This document shows, piece after piece, positions 29,006-40,291 of a stretch of DNA of 64,000 bases. The position numbers were made by a program, and so were the translations under genes. The notes under the pieces were generated by a model, which had not been told where the DNA came from, did no database searches, and saw only the letters and a list, made by a program, of their open reading frames with translations. This stretch comes from Gammaproteobacteria bacterium CG_4_10_14_0_2_um_filter_38_22. Lineage in GTDB: Bacteria > Pseudomonadota > Gammaproteobacteria > Coxiellales > Coxiellaceae. The stretch's first letter is position 1. Each line of letters begins with the position of its first letter. The stretch covers positions 22,731 through 86,730 of the forward strand of contig PFPT01000049.1 of NCBI GenBank assembly GCA_002793195.1. The letters run 5' to 3'.

Positions 29006-29632
29006 TTAATGCAACACATCTACACTGCTTGGCGCTTTAAACTCAAATAAAGCGGGTGATAATTTCTTATTCATTTTAATATGCGAAAAAGTAAACGTAC
29101 TCGTTTGCTCCAGGTTCGTTCGAATTTGCATGCGATATAATTTGTCATGTTTGAATGCAATTGCTATTGAACGAAATTGTTGTTTAGGATTTTTAGGCGT
29201 TAATTGGAATACTAAAATCTTACTATGTGGAATCATCGTAACACTAAATTGTTTCAACAATAGATCCACTTTTCCTGATAACAGTTTCGCTGGATTCATT
29301 GGGGTATTTTTAATGGATTGTTTTGTCGCTTGCTGCAAATCAACATCATAAATCCACAATGTATTGCCATTGGTAATGACAATTTGATGATCAGGGTGTT
29401 GTGTTTCCCAGCGAAAATAACCAGGTCGCATCAACATCATATTTCCTGAGCTTTTTTGCAACACCTCAAGCTGACCATCTTGTGTTACTTGGGTAAAATT
29501 GGCTTGAAATGTCGTAAATCCATTTAACAGTTCAGATAATTTTTCAGCAGCAATAGATTGCGTAGAAGCAAAAACAGAGATGCTAAAAAATAACATCGCG
29601 ATAAATAAAAAACTATATTTAGTAACTCTCAT
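29006..29632 (-). CDS. lolA: Outer-membrane lipoprotein carrier protein LolA
   Basis: Periplasmic shuttle for lipoproteins. 208 residues with a signal peptide (hydrophobic 8-22, SVFAST) and the LolA pattern LSELLNGFTTFQANFTQ, SSGNMMLMRPGYFRWET, NGNTLWIYDVDLQQ. A GGT/AGG pair precedes the ATG. 26 bp after ftsK, as commonly found. Confidence 0.93.
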   Translation of the reverse strand: MRVTKYSFLFIAMLFFSISVFASTQSIAAEKLSELLNGFTTFQANFTQVTQDGQLEVLQKSSGNMMLMRPGYFRWETQHPDHQIVITNGNTLWIYDVDLQQATKQSIKNTPMNPAKLLSGKVDLLLKQFSVTMIPHSKILVFQLTPKNPKQQFRSIAIAFKHDKLYRMQIRTNLEQTSTFTFSHIKMNKKLSPALFEFKAPSSVDVLH

Positions 29633-29658
29633 CCTGTTTTACCTTACTTATGCTGAAT

Positions 29659-32043
29659 TTATTCCGAAGGGGCAGGCACTAACACATCGCGTTGTGCATT
29701 GCCTTCCATTTTACTCACAATACCCGCTGCTTCCATTGCCTCAACAATTCTAGCTGCACGATTATAGCCAATTTTAAATCGACGTTGCACACTCGATACT
29801 GAAACGCGCTGTGCTTTAGCAATAAAGGCAACTGCCTCGTCATACAGCGTATCTTTTTCACCATCACCATCTTCAATTAATGCTGATTCTGTATAACCCG
29901 TTGGATCACTGCTTGCTGCATCATCAAAAATTTCAGTTAAATAATCAGGCGCACCACGTTGTTTTAAATCTTTGACAACACGATGCACCTCTTCATCACT
30001 TGCATAACAACCGTGCACACGCACTGGCACACCCGAACCTGGCGGCAAATAAAGCATGTCACCATTTCCCAATAATTGCTCTGCACCTTGTTGATCCAAA
30101 ATCGTGCGTGAATCAATTTTAGAAGAGACTTGAAAGGCAATGCGCGTTGGAATATTTGCTTTAATCAATCCCGTAATCACATCGACTGATGGACGTTGCG
30201 TTGCAAAAATTAAATGGATTCCCGCTGCACGTGCTTTTTGCGCAAGACGCGCAATCAACGTTTCTACTTTTTTTCCAACCACAACCATCATGTCAGCAAA
30301 TTCATCAGCAAGCACAACGATTTTAGGTAGAATTTGTAATTCACGCGGTGTTTCTTCTGAACCTGGCGGCGTCAACGGATCTAATAGCGGCGCACCACGT
30401 TCAATCGCTTCGCGCACTTTGATGTTATATCCCATGATATTACGTACACCAAGCGTGGCCATCAAACGATATCGTCTTTCCATTTCATATACACACCAAC
30501 GCAATGCTGTTGCTGCATCTTTCATGTCAGTCACAACCGGTGCTAATAAATGGGGAATGCGATCATAAATTGATAGCTCTAACATTTTGGGATCGATTAA
30601 AATCAAACGTAACTCTTGCGGTGATGATTTATATAATAAACTTAATAACATCACATTAAGCGCAACGGATTTTCCTGATCCAGTTGTTCCTGCTACTAAT
30701 AAATGCGGCATTTTTGCTAAATCAACAATGACAGGCTCACCCGCAATATCTTTTCCCAACGCAATGGTTAATGCAGAGCGAGATTGTTGATAAACACGTG
30801 ATGCGAGGACTTCTTTTAATGTCACCATTTCACGATGCGGATTTGGCAATTCCAAACCAATCACAGATTTTCCAGGAATCACTTCTACTACGCGTACGCT
30901 AATAACCGATAATGATCGCGCCAAATCTTTTGCAAGCGCTGTGATTTTGTTAACTTTCGTACCCGCTGCCAATTCTAATTCAAACCGTGTTACAACCGGC
31001 CCAGGATGAACGGCGACTACTTTGACAGCCACACCAAAATCATTTAGGCACTCTTCAACTTCACGTGAACGCTGTTCTAAAATATCTTTGCTAATCCCGA
31101 CGCGTTTCTCAGTTGAAGGATTATCTAACAAGGCTAGTTTTGGTAAAATAGTGGATTGTGAATAACGCGGCATACGCGCTGACACCATATCATCCATATC
31201 TTCATCAGCTCGAACTGATTTTGCAGAAATTGGGTTTGCTGATGACATCCTATCCAACAAAGGATCTGCTGCTTCTCTTTTCGACTGAGTAGATAACTTC
31301 AATACATCAGGTTCAATTTTTTTCTCAACTGTTTTAAATAAATTAAATTTTATTTCTGGGATACGAAATGAAAAATGTGATGCCTGCGTTTTTTGTTTTA
31401 AAGTCACAATTAAGTGGCGCACGATTCGTAATATGCCATTACCCACTGCTTCTATAAATTCTAATGAAGAAGTGCCTGTTAATAATGTGACACCAATCAA
31501 TAAAACAGGTAAAAAAATAAGAGTGGCACCAATACGATTAAACCATTGCAATAAAAAGTCGCCCGTCATCACGCCTATAATACCGCCTGATTCATAGGGC
31601 AACCAATGACTGATATTGGGTAAATACAGATGCAATAAGCTTGTCGCACTCAAAGCGGCTAATACAAAACCGACCGCACGCGATGCAATATGTGGCCAAG
31701 GAATATCAGACATATCATTTATTTCACGATAGGCACAATACAAATCCCAAACACACTGAAAAACAATAATCGGAAAAAAATAAGTCACATATCCAAATAA
31801 ATACAACAAGAAATCAGATACCCAAGCACCAACACGACCACCTGCATTTAAAACGGTGAGACTGTTAACTTGATGAGACCAACTGGGGTCAGCACGGTGA
31901 TAAGTCACCAATGATAATAATAAAAAACAACCAGCCGCCAGCAAAAAAATTAGGAAACCTTCATACAAACGACGATAAAGCGATTGAGAAACAACGCTTA
32001 CTTTTGCTCCAGCAGAAGATGTTTTTCGTTTAAGATCCCGCAA
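29659..32043 (-). CDS. ftsK: DNA translocase FtsK
   Basis: Septal DNA pump and activator of dimer resolution. 794 residues: four membrane helices (to about 195), a rather short linker, the RecA-like motor (Walker A GTTGSGKS, then DPKMLELS, and LADEFADMM), and the gamma winged helix at the C-terminus ([20 protein letters not shown]) that reads KOPS sites. The start is a TTG with AAAGGAAAA 7 bp in front. lolA follows after 26 bp. Confidence 0.96.
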   Translation of the reverse strand: MRDLKRKTSSAGAKVSVVSQSLYRRLYEGFLIFLLAAGCFLLLSLVTYHRADPSWSHQVNSLTVLNAGGRVGAWVSDFLLYLFGYVTYFFPIIVFQCVWDLYCAYREINDMSDIPWPHIASRAVGFVLAALSATSLLHLYLPNISHWLPYESGGIIGVMTGDFLLQWFNRIGATLIFLPVLLIGVTLLTGTSSLEFIEAVGNGILRIVRHLIVTLKQKTQASHFSFRIPEIKFNLFKTVEKKIEPDVLKLSTQSKREAADPLLDRMSSANPISAKSVRADEDMDDMVSARMPRYSQSTILPKLALLDNPSTEKRVGISKDILEQRSREVEECLNDFGVAVKVVAVHPGPVVTRFELELAAGTKVNKITALAKDLARSLSVISVRVVEVIPGKSVIGLELPNPHREMVTLKEVLASRVYQQSRSALTIALGKDIAGEPVIVDLAKMPHLLVAGTTGSGKSVALNVMLLSLLYKSSPQELRLILIDPKMLELSIYDRIPHLLAPVVTDMKDAATALRWCVYEMERRYRLMATLGVRNIMGYNIKVREAIERGAPLLDPLTPPGSEETPRELQILPKIVVLADEFADMMVVVGKKVETLIARLAQKARAAGIHLIFATQRPSVDVITGLIKANIPTRIAFQVSSKIDSRTILDQQGAEQLLGNGDMLYLPPGSGVPVRVHGCYASDEEVHRVVKDLKQRGAPDYLTEIFDDAASSDPTGYTESALIEDGDGEKDTLYDEAVAFIAKAQRVSVSSVQRRFKIGYNRAARIVEAMEAAGIVSKMEGNAQRDVLVPAPSE

Positions 32044-32137
32044 GTGTTTTCCTTTTTGTCAATTTTAATCAAACTGCTTCGTATTATAAAATAATCTTAA
32101 AATCATAGCTATTATTGATTTTACATAGCCAAGCAAT

Positions 32138-32641
32138 TTAACGAACTGACAAATGCATGATCATCCATTCCAATGCAAATACACTTGCACATTCACGAAT
32201 ATAAGTTCGTCCGCTCGAAAAATGCATTGTTTTGGTCAATACGTTTTTGTGATCTGCTAATGCAAAACAAACCATACCCACTGGTTTTTCAGCGCTGCCT
32301 CCTTCTGGACCAGCGACACCTGTAATAGACAGCGTCAAATCAGCTTGAAATTTTTTCAATGCACCCACCGCCATTGCTGCTGCCACTGCTTCGGAAACAG
32401 CGCCCTGCGCTTGAATCAACTCCGAATTGACTTTTAGTAAATGTGTTTTAGCCAAATTACTATATACGACAGCAGCACCAGAAAACCATTGCGAACTACC
32501 TGCAATATCAGTAATCAATGCAGCGACTTTTCCGCCCGTACAGGATTCCGCTAACGCGATACGTACGTTTCGTTTAACACATAATTCACCGAGTTTTTTG
32601 CCCAGTACAAAAAAATTGTTGTTTGTCATATTTACCGCCAT
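32138..32641 (-). CDS. pncC: Nicotinamide-nucleotide amidohydrolase (CinA C-terminal family)
   Basis: Deamidates NMN to NaMN in pyridine nucleotide salvage. 167 residues from ATG 32,641; ATG 32,629 ([10 protein letters not shown]) is a possible alternative. [20 protein letters not shown] (catalytic Ser), [19 protein letters not shown] and [12 protein letters not shown] are the family motifs. The gene is divergent from mutS with only 43 bp between starts. Confidence 0.93.
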   Translation of the reverse strand: MAVNMTNNNFFVLGKKLGELCVKRNVRIALAESCTGGKVAALITDIAGSSQWFSGAAVVYSNLAKTHLLKVNSELIQAQGAVSEAVAAAMAVGALKKFQADLTLSITGVAGPEGGSAEKPVGMVCFALADHKNVLTKTMHFSSGRTYIRECASVFALEWMIMHLSVR

Positions 32642-32684
32642 AATATTTCGCCACTCTCTAATCGGATTTTCAAGGACACATCGA

Positions 32685-35219
32685 ATGCAAATGACACTCT
32701 CACAACACACTCCGATGATGCAACAGTATTTACAAATTAAATCACAATTTCCGGATACATTGGTATTTTATCGCATGGGCGATTTTTATGAATTATTTTT
32801 TGAAGATGCCAAAAAAGCAGCAAACCAACTCAACATCACATTAACCAGTCGCGGACAATCTGCAGGCAACCCAATTCCCATGGCCGGCGTGCCATTTCAC
32901 GCTGTCGATAATTATTTAAAAAAGTTAATCTCATCTGGCGAATCTGTAGCAATTTGCGAACAAGTGGGCGATCCTGCCACATCAAAAGGCCCTGTTGCAC
33001 GCGAAGTGGTTCGTATTTTAACACCAGGCACTGTATCAGATGACTGGTTGCTCGATGATCATCAAGATAGTTTCTTGCTATGTGTTTTTGAACATCAAGC
33101 AAAATGGGGGTTATGTTCTTTAAACATTGCCAGTGGTCGATTTGCTATTCAAGAAGTAAGTGATGAAAGCAGTTTGCTTGCCGAAATTGCGCGAATCAAC
33201 CCCTCTGAAATCTTAATCAGTGAAGATGCAAGCATCAACTTAAATACATCCTGCGCAATTAAAAAAAGACCGAGCTGGGATTTTGAGTTATCAACAGCGA
33301 AAAAACTATTAACGGAACAGTTTAAAACGCAATCACTGGATGGGTTTGGTGTTGCAACTTTTTCTGCCGCATTGTGCGCAGCAGGCTGTTTATTACAATA
33401 TGTGCATTACACACAACGGGCAGCACTACCGCATATTCATCGCATTGTTGTTGAAAAAAATCATGATGCTATTTTTATGGATGCCACAACACGTCGCAAT
33501 TTAGAACTCACCTCGCATTTGCAACAAGATGAAAAATGCACATTGGCAAGCGTACTTGATCATACTGCTACAGCAATGGGCGCGCGATTATTGCGCCGAT
33601 GGATCACGCAACCGCTCACCAATCACACAGATATTCAAGAAAGATTAAAGCAAGTCACTTTATTTTTATCTGATGATCATTTTTCTGAAATACACTTATT
33701 ACTACAAAATGTTTTTGATATGGAACGCATTTTAAGTCGCATTGCTATGCGTTCAGCGCGCCCACGAGACTTAGCCCATTTGCGCTCCTCTTTGTTTGTC
33801 TTGCCCGATTTACAAAAAAAATTAGCACATATCCATGCATCAGCTGTCATCCACACATTTCCCGATATTAACGCCTTATTGGATAAAGCCATTATTGAAA
33901 ATCCACCTATGGTGATACGCGACGGTGGAGTCATTGCATCTGGTTTTGATGCAGAACTGGATGAACTGCGCAGTTTAGAAAATCATGGGCAAGATTATTT
34001 ATTGGCATTAGAAAAACGGGAGCGTGAACGTACGGGATTAACCACACTCAAAGTCGGTTTCAATCGCATTCACGGATATTACATCGAATTAAGTCGTTTG
34101 CAATCTGACAAAGCACCCATTGATTACGCACGCAGGCAAACTTTAAAAAACGTCGAGCGATTTATCACCCCCGAATTAAAGCAATTTGAAAATAAAATTT
34201 TAACCAGCAATAGTCGCGCACTCGCCCGTGAAAAAGTATTATACGAATCAATATTAAATACCATTGCAGAATCGCTAACGGCGTTACAAAAAACAGCTGA
34301 TGATATTGCGCAATGCGATGTGTTTGCCAGCTTTGCTAAAACCGCATTAAAAAATAATTACGTGATGCCCACTTTTTCAGACCAACCTGGCATGCAGATT
34401 GTTGCAGGCCGACATCCCGTTATTGAAAAAGTAATCGATGCTCACTTTGTGCCAAACGATACACATTTTAATACTGAAAAACGTATGTTATTAATCACTG
34501 GTCCAAACATGGGCGGTAAATCTACTTACATGCGACAAACCGCTTTAATTACTTTAATGGCACATATTGGTTCTTATGTGCCTGCTTCAAGCGTTTGCAT
34601 GGGAAAAATTGATCGTATTTTTACGCGTATTGGTGCTTCCGATGATTTGGCATCTGGTCGCTCCACTTTTATGGTTGAAATGACAGAAACGGCCAACATC
34701 TTAAATAACGCAACAGAAAATAGCTTGGTGCTGATGGATGAGATTGGACGCGGCACAAGCACATTTGACGGGTTATCACTGGCTTGGTCATGCGCATTAT
34801 ACTTAGCAAATCATTGCAAAGCTTTTACCTTGTTTGCCACCCATTATTTTGAATTGACACAACTAACACAAGTATCTCATGCCATTTTGAATGTGCATTT
34901 AGATGCGACAGAACACCACGATCAAATTGTTTTTCTACATAAATTAAAAGCAGGTTCTGCCAATCAAAGTTATGGTTTACAAGTAGCGCAATTGGCAGGC
35001 GTACCGAAAACAGTGATTCAGCAAGCCAAATTAAAACTACATGAATTGGAAAATAAAAATCAAACTATGCGTGAAGCCAAATCATACCAACAAACTGAAT
35101 TGTTTTTAGTAGAAAAAACACATCCTGTTATTGATGAAATCAAAAAAACAAATATTGATGCATTATCGCCTAAAGCAGCGCTCATGAAATTATACGAATG
35201 GCAGGAAAAAATAAAATAA
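32685..35219 (+). CDS. mutS: DNA mismatch repair protein MutS
   Basis: Recognises mismatches and starts repair with MutL. 844 residues from ATG 32,685, with AAGGA 8 bp upstream; the frame is open far upstream but those codons lie over pncC. The mismatch-reading motif appears as [15 protein letters not shown] (about 28-42), followed by connector and lever domains, Walker [11 protein letters not shown] and [12 protein letters not shown]. The C-terminus matches E. coli MutS. Confidence 0.97.
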   Translation: MQMTLSQHTPMMQQYLQIKSQFPDTLVFYRMGDFYELFFEDAKKAANQLNITLTSRGQSAGNPIPMAGVPFHAVDNYLKKLISSGESVAICEQVGDPATSKGPVAREVVRILTPGTVSDDWLLDDHQDSFLLCVFEHQAKWGLCSLNIASGRFAIQEVSDESSLLAEIARINPSEILISEDASINLNTSCAIKKRPSWDFELSTAKKLLTEQFKTQSLDGFGVATFSAALCAAGCLLQYVHYTQRAALPHIHRIVVEKNHDAIFMDATTRRNLELTSHLQQDEKCTLASVLDHTATAMGARLLRRWITQPLTNHTDIQERLKQVTLFLSDDHFSEIHLLLQNVFDMERILSRIAMRSARPRDLAHLRSSLFVLPDLQKKLAHIHASAVIHTFPDINALLDKAIIENPPMVIRDGGVIASGFDAELDELRSLENHGQDYLLALEKRERERTGLTTLKVGFNRIHGYYIELSRLQSDKAPIDYARRQTLKNVERFITPELKQFENKILTSNSRALAREKVLYESILNTIAESLTALQKTADDIAQCDVFASFAKTALKNNYVMPTFSDQPGMQIVAGRHPVIEKVIDAHFVPNDTHFNTEKRMLLITGPNMGGKSTYMRQTALITLMAHIGSYVPASSVCMGKIDRIFTRIGASDDLASGRSTFMVEMTETANILNNATENSLVLMDEIGRGTSTFDGLSLAWSCALYLANHCKAFTLFATHYFELTQLTQVSHAILNVHLDATEHHDQIVFLHKLKAGSANQSYGLQVAQLAGVPKTVIQQAKLKLHELENKNQTMREAKSYQQTELFLVEKTHPVIDEIKKTNIDALSPKAALMKLYEWQEKIK

Positions 35220-35239
35220 TCAACGTACGTAAAAAAACC

Positions 35240-35890
35240 TTACGCTTCTTCAGTCAACATGATTTCACTGGGTTCAGTAATGTTTGCTAGCAACTCTGGT
35301 TCTGCAACATCTGCCTGCATTGGGGGCAACTGCAATCCCAACTGTTTTTCAAGCGTTTCAAAATCAATTAATTCAGATAAGGGCGGTAATTGTGAAATAC
35401 TTTTTAAATTAAAATAATCTAAAAAAGCCTTTGTCGTTGCAAATAAAGCTGGTTTTCCAGGTACGTCGCGATACCCTGCAATTTTAATCCAATCACGTTC
35501 CAATAATGTCTTAATCACATTTGAATTGACTGTCACACCACGCACATCTTCAATTTCACCACGCGTGATGGGTTGACGATAAGCAATCAACGCCAATGTC
35601 TCTAAAAATGAACGTGTGTATCGCGCAGGTTTGCGCTCTTCTAAGCGCTGAATAAATGGCGCAAATTCCGTTTTGATTTGAAAACGATAACCACTGGCCA
35701 CTTCAACCAATTCAACACCGCGTGCCTCGTAACTGGTTTTCAAATTTAATAGCCAGGTACGAATATCACCCAAACTGGGGCGATGCTCAGCTGGAAATAA
35801 TTGCGCTAATTTATCAACAGGCAATGGCTCCGCTGACGAAAACAAAGCTGCTTCTAAAATTTTTTCTGCATTTTCAAATGATGTGCTCAT
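35240..35890 (-). CDS. scpB: Segregation and condensation protein B
   Basis: Winged-helix partner of SMC-ScpA. 216 residues; EKILEAALFSSAEPL at the N-terminus, RKPARYTRSFLETLALIAYRQPITRGEIEDVRGV in the centre (two winged helices) and an acidic C-terminal tail. Its start overlaps the scpA 3' end by 17 bp. Confidence 0.95.
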   Translation of the reverse strand: MSTSFENAEKILEAALFSSAEPLPVDKLAQLFPAEHRPSLGDIRTWLLNLKTSYEARGVELVEVASGYRFQIKTEFAPFIQRLEERKPARYTRSFLETLALIAYRQPITRGEIEDVRGVTVNSNVIKTLLERDWIKIAGYRDVPGKPALFATTKAFLDYFNLKSISQLPPLSELIDFETLEKQLGLQLPPMQADVAEPELLANITEPSEIMLTEEA

Positions 35891-36800
35891 CAGTCACCCG
35901 CTCAATTACATGTTCACTTTTATTTTCTACTGTCTTTTTTGCTTTAATATAAATTGGTGCATACGGTTCATTTTGCACGATATCCAAAACCGATTGGCGA
36001 ATCAGCTCTAAAATAGCAATGAAAGTTACCACCACACCCATTCGACCTTCTTCCACTTCAAAAAAATGCGTGAAAGGCACAAATTCATCTGCGCTAATTA
36101 AATCTAAAATTTTCAACATGCGTTCACGAATAGATAACACTTGTTTTTCAACTTTGTGATCAGCGAACAATCGCGCACGCGTTACCACACCAACAAAGGC
36201 ATCGAGCAAGTCTTGCATCGGCACATCTGGATGTGTCACAACGGTTGTCATTGGCGGCGTAACAGCGCTTGCTAAAAAAACATCCCGATCCACTTGTTTT
36301 AACGCATCCAAATCTTCTGCTGCTTTTTTTATGCATTCATACTGTTGCAAACGGCGAATTAATTCGGCACGAGGATCATCGACTTCTTGTTCATCATCGC
36401 TAATGGGTCTGGGTAATAAAAGACGTGACTTGATTTCAGCCAGCATTGCTGCCATCAATAAATATTCCGCTGCTAACTCCAAGTGCAATTGCTGCATCAC
36501 TTCAACATACCGCATGTACTGAATTGTAATTTGCTTGATCGGAATATCGAGAATATCAATATTTTGTTTTTTGATGAGATACAACAACAAATCTAATGGG
36601 CCTTGAAACGTCTCTAAAAAAATGCGCAGCGCATCAGGCGGGATATACAAATCCTGCGGCAATTCACTCATCACTGCACCATGTACTTTAATAAGGTCAT
36701 CTGGGGCAGTCATCACTGTTTCTGAAGCTATCATCATGCACAACGACTCTGTTTTATCTCGAATGTTATCATAACCCAATCCCACCATCGACACTACCAC
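35874..36800 (-). CDS. scpA: Segregation and condensation protein A
   Basis: Kleisin that bridges SMC heads. FQGPLDLLLYLIKKQNIDI near the N-terminus and the C-terminal winged-helix region are the family's marks. 308 residues as given, but conservation starts only near residue 45 (LPQDLYIPPDAL); ATGs at 36,737, 36,734 and 36,713 are as likely as 36,800, and none has a good Shine-Dalgarno. Co-transcribed with scpB. Confidence 0.93.
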   Translation of the reverse strand: MVVSMVGLGYDNIRDKTESLCMMIASETVMTAPDDLIKVHGAVMSELPQDLYIPPDALRIFLETFQGPLDLLLYLIKKQNIDILDIPIKQITIQYMRYVEVMQQLHLELAAEYLLMAAMLAEIKSRLLLPRPISDDEQEVDDPRAELIRRLQQYECIKKAAEDLDALKQVDRDVFLASAVTPPMTTVVTHPDVPMQDLLDAFVGVVTRARLFADHKVEKQVLSIRERMLKILDLISADEFVPFTHFFEVEEGRMGVVVTFIAILELIRQSVLDIVQNEPYAPIYIKAKKTVENKSEHVIERVTDEHII

Positions 36801-36988
36801 TGATTAAACCCGCTCAAATAGGCATTCACATACGGCTATAGCTGAGATAAAACACAGGGATAACGCAGGAAACGTAATACCAAAAACACCATCAGCGCTT
36901 AAACCCCAAACTAACCTTTTTTTAATGCTGCGTTAACTTGACATTGGCACACCTAAAGCGAAGAATCGACACAAAAAAAGGGTATCTC

Positions 36989-37234
36989 ATGCGAAACATC
37001 ATAACGTTACTTGCCAACGCAACACAAAATAGCGCCACAGCAAAAAAAAGGGATGAGCTTACCTCAACGAACTTGTCATGGGTTGGCCCAGTCATCTTGC
37101 TTGGTATTGTTATCAGCATATTATACTTTGCACTTAAGCAAAGAACCGGTCTCAATATCTGCCCTCTTTTTGCTTCCAGACAAACACCACCACCCGCTTT
37201 AAGTGACTCAGAAAACAGCATTCTCTCAGTCTAG
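36989..37234 (+). CDS. Small single-pass membrane protein, unknown
   Basis: 81 residues from ATG 36,989, with AAAGGG 7 bp in front, which favours this strand over an open frame on the other. Polar N-terminus, one membrane helix (about 29-49, WVGPVILLGIVISILYFAL), short tail with a Pro run. No family recognised. It fills the gap between scpA and yciB. Confidence 0.5.
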   Translation: MRNIITLLANATQNSATAKKRDELTSTNLSWVGPVILLGIVISILYFALKQRTGLNICPLFASRQTPPPALSDSENSILSV

Positions 37235-37307
37235 CCTTAATTTAAGCGACACTGGCTTTTGAACGCAAATCCGTTATCATGATAAAAACCAGTCAGATGG
37301 ATCAATC

Positions 37308-37865
37308 ATGAAATTATTATTCGATTACTTTCCGATTATTTGCTTCTTTATTGCTTATAAGCTGTACGGCGTGTACGTTGCAACCGCTGTGACCATGGGC
37401 GCTTGCGCGCTACAAAATATCATTTACTGGCTAAAAAACAGGCGATTTGAAAAGTTACACCTCATTACTTTAATCAGCGTGCTTATTCTAGGCAGCTTTA
37501 CATTGATTTTTCATAAAGCAATCTTTATCCAATGGAAACCGAGCATTATTTATTGGATTTTTGCAGCCGTTTTGTTAAGCGGACAATTCATTTCTAAAAA
37601 AAACTTATTGGCGCGCATGCTCGGTGATAAAATTATACTACCCTCCAAAATTTGGAATCAGCTCAATATTGCTTGGTCAATATTTTTTATTTTTCTTGGC
37701 TTTTTAAATGTCTATGTCATTTATCATTACTCAATGAATGCCTGGGTAAATTTTAAATTGTTTGGCACGCTCGGACTCACGCTGGTTTTTACAATTGCGC
37801 AAGCCATTTACATGTCACAACACATACAGCAAACTGATCACCCTGAAAAAGAAATCATTCAATAA
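37308..37865 (+). CDS. yciB: Inner-membrane septation protein YciB
   Basis: 185 residues, five to six membrane helices. DYFPIICFFIAYK at the N-terminus and NEAWRN-type stretch replaced by IWNQLNIAWSIFFIFLGFLNVYV in the second half are the family pattern. Involved in envelope synthesis with divisome and elongasome. Followed by yciI after 9 bp. Confidence 0.93.
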   Translation: MKLLFDYFPIICFFIAYKLYGVYVATAVTMGACALQNIIYWLKNRRFEKLHLITLISVLILGSFTLIFHKAIFIQWKPSIIYWIFAAVLLSGQFISKKNLLARMLGDKIILPSKIWNQLNIAWSIFFIFLGFLNVYVIYHYSMNAWVNFKLFGTLGLTLVFTIAQAIYMSQHIQQTDHPEKEIIQ

Positions 37866-37874
37866 GAGACAATA

Positions 37875-38180
37875 ATGCACTACTACGCTTTTATTTGTGA
37901 AGATGCCAAAGATGTATTGGAAAAAAGAAAAAGTATTCGACCAGCACATTTGGCACGCCTTGAAAAACTCAGTGCGGAAAATCGCTTATTAACAGCAGGC
38001 CCATTGATGAATCAAGATGGTGAAAATCCATTTATTGCTGGCATTCATGGTTCATTAATCATTGCCAAATTTAATTCGCTTCCTGAAGCACGCGAATGGA
38101 TTGCAGCCGATCCTTTTGTAACCGCCGAAATCTATCAGCGCGTTACCATAAAACCTTATATTGTAATTTTTCCAGGATAA
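37875..38180 (+). CDS. yciI: YciI-like protein
   Basis: 101 residues, ferredoxin-like alpha+beta fold: YYAFICEDAKD, RPAHLARLEKL (conserved His), GPLMNQDG and ADPFVTAEIYQRVTIKPY. The biochemical role of the family is unsettled. Between yciB and bolA as in many gammaproteobacteria. Confidence 0.92.
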   Translation: MHYYAFICEDAKDVLEKRKSIRPAHLARLEKLSAENRLLTAGPLMNQDGENPFIAGIHGSLIIAKFNSLPEAREWIAADPFVTAEIYQRVTIKPYIVIFPG

Positions 38181-38185
38181 TCGTC

Positions 38186-38440
38186 ATGACAACCACTGTA
38201 CAGCTTATCGAACACGCCTTAACGGAAGCCTTTCATCCACATGAATTAGAAGTATTTGATGATCGCGCTGAACATATTGGTCACACACATCAAGACAGCG
38301 GCCATTTTACCGTTGTCATTAAATCATCTGCTTTTGCTGAAAAAAACACCATTGAGCGACACCGCATGGTTTATGCTGCACTGGGCACACTCATGCAAAC
38401 ACATATTCATGCGTTGCGAATTCAAGCCGCTGAGGTGTAA
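38186..38440 (+). CDS. bolA: BolA family protein
   Basis: 84 residues from ATG 38,186, 5 bp after yciI. HPHELEVFDDRAEHIGH (BolA loop, His as possible Fe-S ligand), GHFTVVIKSSAF and RHRMVYAALG are typical. BolA proteins bind Fe-S glutaredoxins and affect morphology and stress response. Confidence 0.92.
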   Translation: MTTTVQLIEHALTEAFHPHELEVFDDRAEHIGHTHQDSGHFTVVIKSSAFAEKNTIERHRMVYAALGTLMQTHIHALRIQAAEV

Positions 38441-38488
38441 AATGTCGACGCGTTCAAAATGCGTCTGTAAAAATAGGTCTCTTTTATT

Positions 38489-39088
38489 ATGCTATATCGC
38501 TTGATTATTCGCATCACAGCTATTTTGTTTTTGTTTGGCTTTAGCGGCAATGGATTTGCATTAAACCAGCCCGCCAAAAAATATGATGTGCAAATATTAA
38601 TTTTCTCCCACCTCACTGCCAATACGCTACAAACTGAAAAATGGCCGGCATTATCACCTTCAGTATTAGCCGAATTTAATCACCCCGCACAACCAACACA
38701 GTTGTCACAAAAAGCATGGCAATTACAACGTGAAAAAAATGCATTGCAAAAAAATCCACATTATTCCGTTTTATTTGACGGCAGTTTTCAATGTGCTTGG
38801 CAAGACAACACCTCCATCGTAACACTGCCTATTTCAACTGGCTCAGAATTAAATGGCACAATATCCATTGAACTCGATCATTATTTTAATGTACATGCAC
38901 ATTTATTATTAACTGAACCCACCACGTTATTAGAAAAAATAGATGCTACTCATTATTTTGAACAATGGAATCAACCCACTTTTCATTTTCAATTTTTTGA
39001 AAATCGCCGCATGCGTAGCGATGAATTAAATTATTTAGGTCATCCTTTGATGGGTGTGTTAATTAAAATTATCTCGGTAAAAAATTAA
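38489..39088 (+). CDS. CsiV-like exported protein
   Basis: 199 residues with a signal peptide (hydrophobic 8-24, GNGFA). The mature protein opens with YDVQILIFSHL and ends with RRMRSDELNYLGHPLMGVLI, the pattern of CsiV (Vibrio), a periplasmic activator of peptidoglycan polymerase PBP1a through LpoA. The next gene begins directly after its stop. Confidence 0.7.
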   Translation: MLYRLIIRITAILFLFGFSGNGFALNQPAKKYDVQILIFSHLTANTLQTEKWPALSPSVLAEFNHPAQPTQLSQKAWQLQREKNALQKNPHYSVLFDGSFQCAWQDNTSIVTLPISTGSELNGTISIELDHYFNVHAHLLLTEPTTLLEKIDATHYFEQWNQPTFHFQFFENRRMRSDELNYLGHPLMGVLIKIISVKN

Positions 39089-40291
39089 ATGCGTATCCTT
39101 CATTATCTTATTGCTAGTATTTTTCTCATCACTATTTTATCAGCCAACGCCAATACGCATTATTTTCCAGATAAACGCGCGCAATTACCAAAAGCACTAA
39201 ACAACAGCTATTTAGGTATGGGCGTGGGCTATACTGACATTCCTTATTCAAACACCAATTTAATTAATGGATTTCAAGCAAACAGCTTCACCAATCCATC
39301 AGTAGGGTTAAATGTTTTTTTGGGGCACTATTTTAATCCTTATTTAGCAGCACAAATTAGTTTGATGCGCCCAATTAAATGGGCTTATGCCAATAACATA
39401 CCTACCGTCAATGGCAAACATTCCATTTGGATTTCTATTTTTGGATTTTCATTGCGACCAACAATGCCTATCACGCAACGCTTAAGCGCCTATGGTATTG
39501 CTGGACTCGGCTTGATTTCTCGACATGGCTTTGCCATTCGAGGAGTCACTGCCATTTCGTCAACTGTCGTGCCCACTTTTTTGACTGGCGGTGGTTTAAC
39601 CTACGCACTCACACCACATTGGCATCTCAATGCGGGCGTTGATTACACCGTTGCACGCCCCTCTCAACAACAACCTGCTACGCTATATGCGTACACAAGC
39701 TTTTATTATTTATTTCACACACTACATTTGCCACCTTATTACACAACACATTATATTTTTCATAAAAATCTAATTCAATTTGGCTTGTTTGATACAAAAG
39801 TATTTGATCCTGATGTGAATAAATATTTTAGTATTCATTACTTACCCATTTTCTGGACCGGCGATGTGCACACAAGAAATGGAGCCGTTTTAATGTATGA
39901 AAGAAATGTGTTTCACACACACAAACGTTTTTCATTAGATATCGGCACCAGCATTTCGTCTTATCATTCTGCTATTAACAACACAGCATTTGAAACATTC
40001 TCCATTTTTCCCGATATTCGACTGTGGTTAATACGCTCACCTTCAGTTGATTTTTATTTTATGTATTCGGTTGCAGGACCATCGTATGTAACACGTAGAG
40101 TCATTGATAATACGGATACTGGCGGACATTTCTCATTTCAAGACTTGCTGGGATTTGGATTTTTCTTTGGAAAAGAAAAGCGGGTGAATCTGGATTTCAG
40201 AATTGGTCATTATTCTAACGGCAATTCATTACCGATTAACCCCGGTATTCAAGTGCCGCTAACCGTGTCAATGGGATACGCGTTCAAATAG
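39089..40291 (+). CDS. Outer-membrane protein with PagL-like (lipid A deacylase) C-terminal barrel
   Basis: 400 residues with a signal peptide. Residues about 36-210 look like one eight-strand barrel (YLGMGVGYTDI, GLNVFLGHYFNPYLAAQIS, YGIAGLGLISR, LNAGVDYTVA). Residues about 225-400 look like a second, PagL / acyloxyacyl-hydrolase type barrel with the active-site pattern GHYSNGN followed by NPGI and the terminal aromatic strand SMGYAFK. His and Ser of the PagL triad are present; 14 residues after the His, where PagL has Glu, there is Gln. Starts at the base after the csiV-like stop, so translation is coupled. 3' end overlaps trmB by 24 bp. Confidence 0.7.
   Translation: MRILHYLIASIFLITILSANANTHYFPDKRAQLPKALNNSYLGMGVGYTDIPYSNTNLINGFQANSFTNPSVGLNVFLGHYFNPYLAAQISLMRPIKWAYANNIPTVNGKHSIWISIFGFSLRPTMPITQRLSAYGIAGLGLISRHGFAIRGVTAISSTVVPTFLTGGGLTYALTPHWHLNAGVDYTVARPSQQQPATLYAYTSFYYLFHTLHLPPYYTTHYIFHKNLIQFGLFDTKVFDPDVNKYFSIHYLPIFWTGDVHTRNGAVLMYERNVFHTHKRFSLDIGTSISSYHSAINNTAFETFSIFPDIRLWLIRSPSVDFYFMYSVAGPSYVTRRVIDNTDTGGHFSFQDLLGFGFFFGKEKRVNLDFRIGHYSNGNSLPINPGIQVPLTVSMGYAFK

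Noticed and set aside
32427..32684. 86-codon N-terminal extension of mutS
   Set aside because: It lies antisense to conserved pncC codons, and the ATG at 32,685 has a good ribosome-binding site and the normal MutS N-terminus.
36922..37221. 99-codon minus-strand frame opposite the small membrane protein
   Set aside because: The plus-strand frame has a well-placed AAAGGG and a clean membrane helix; the minus frame has neither.
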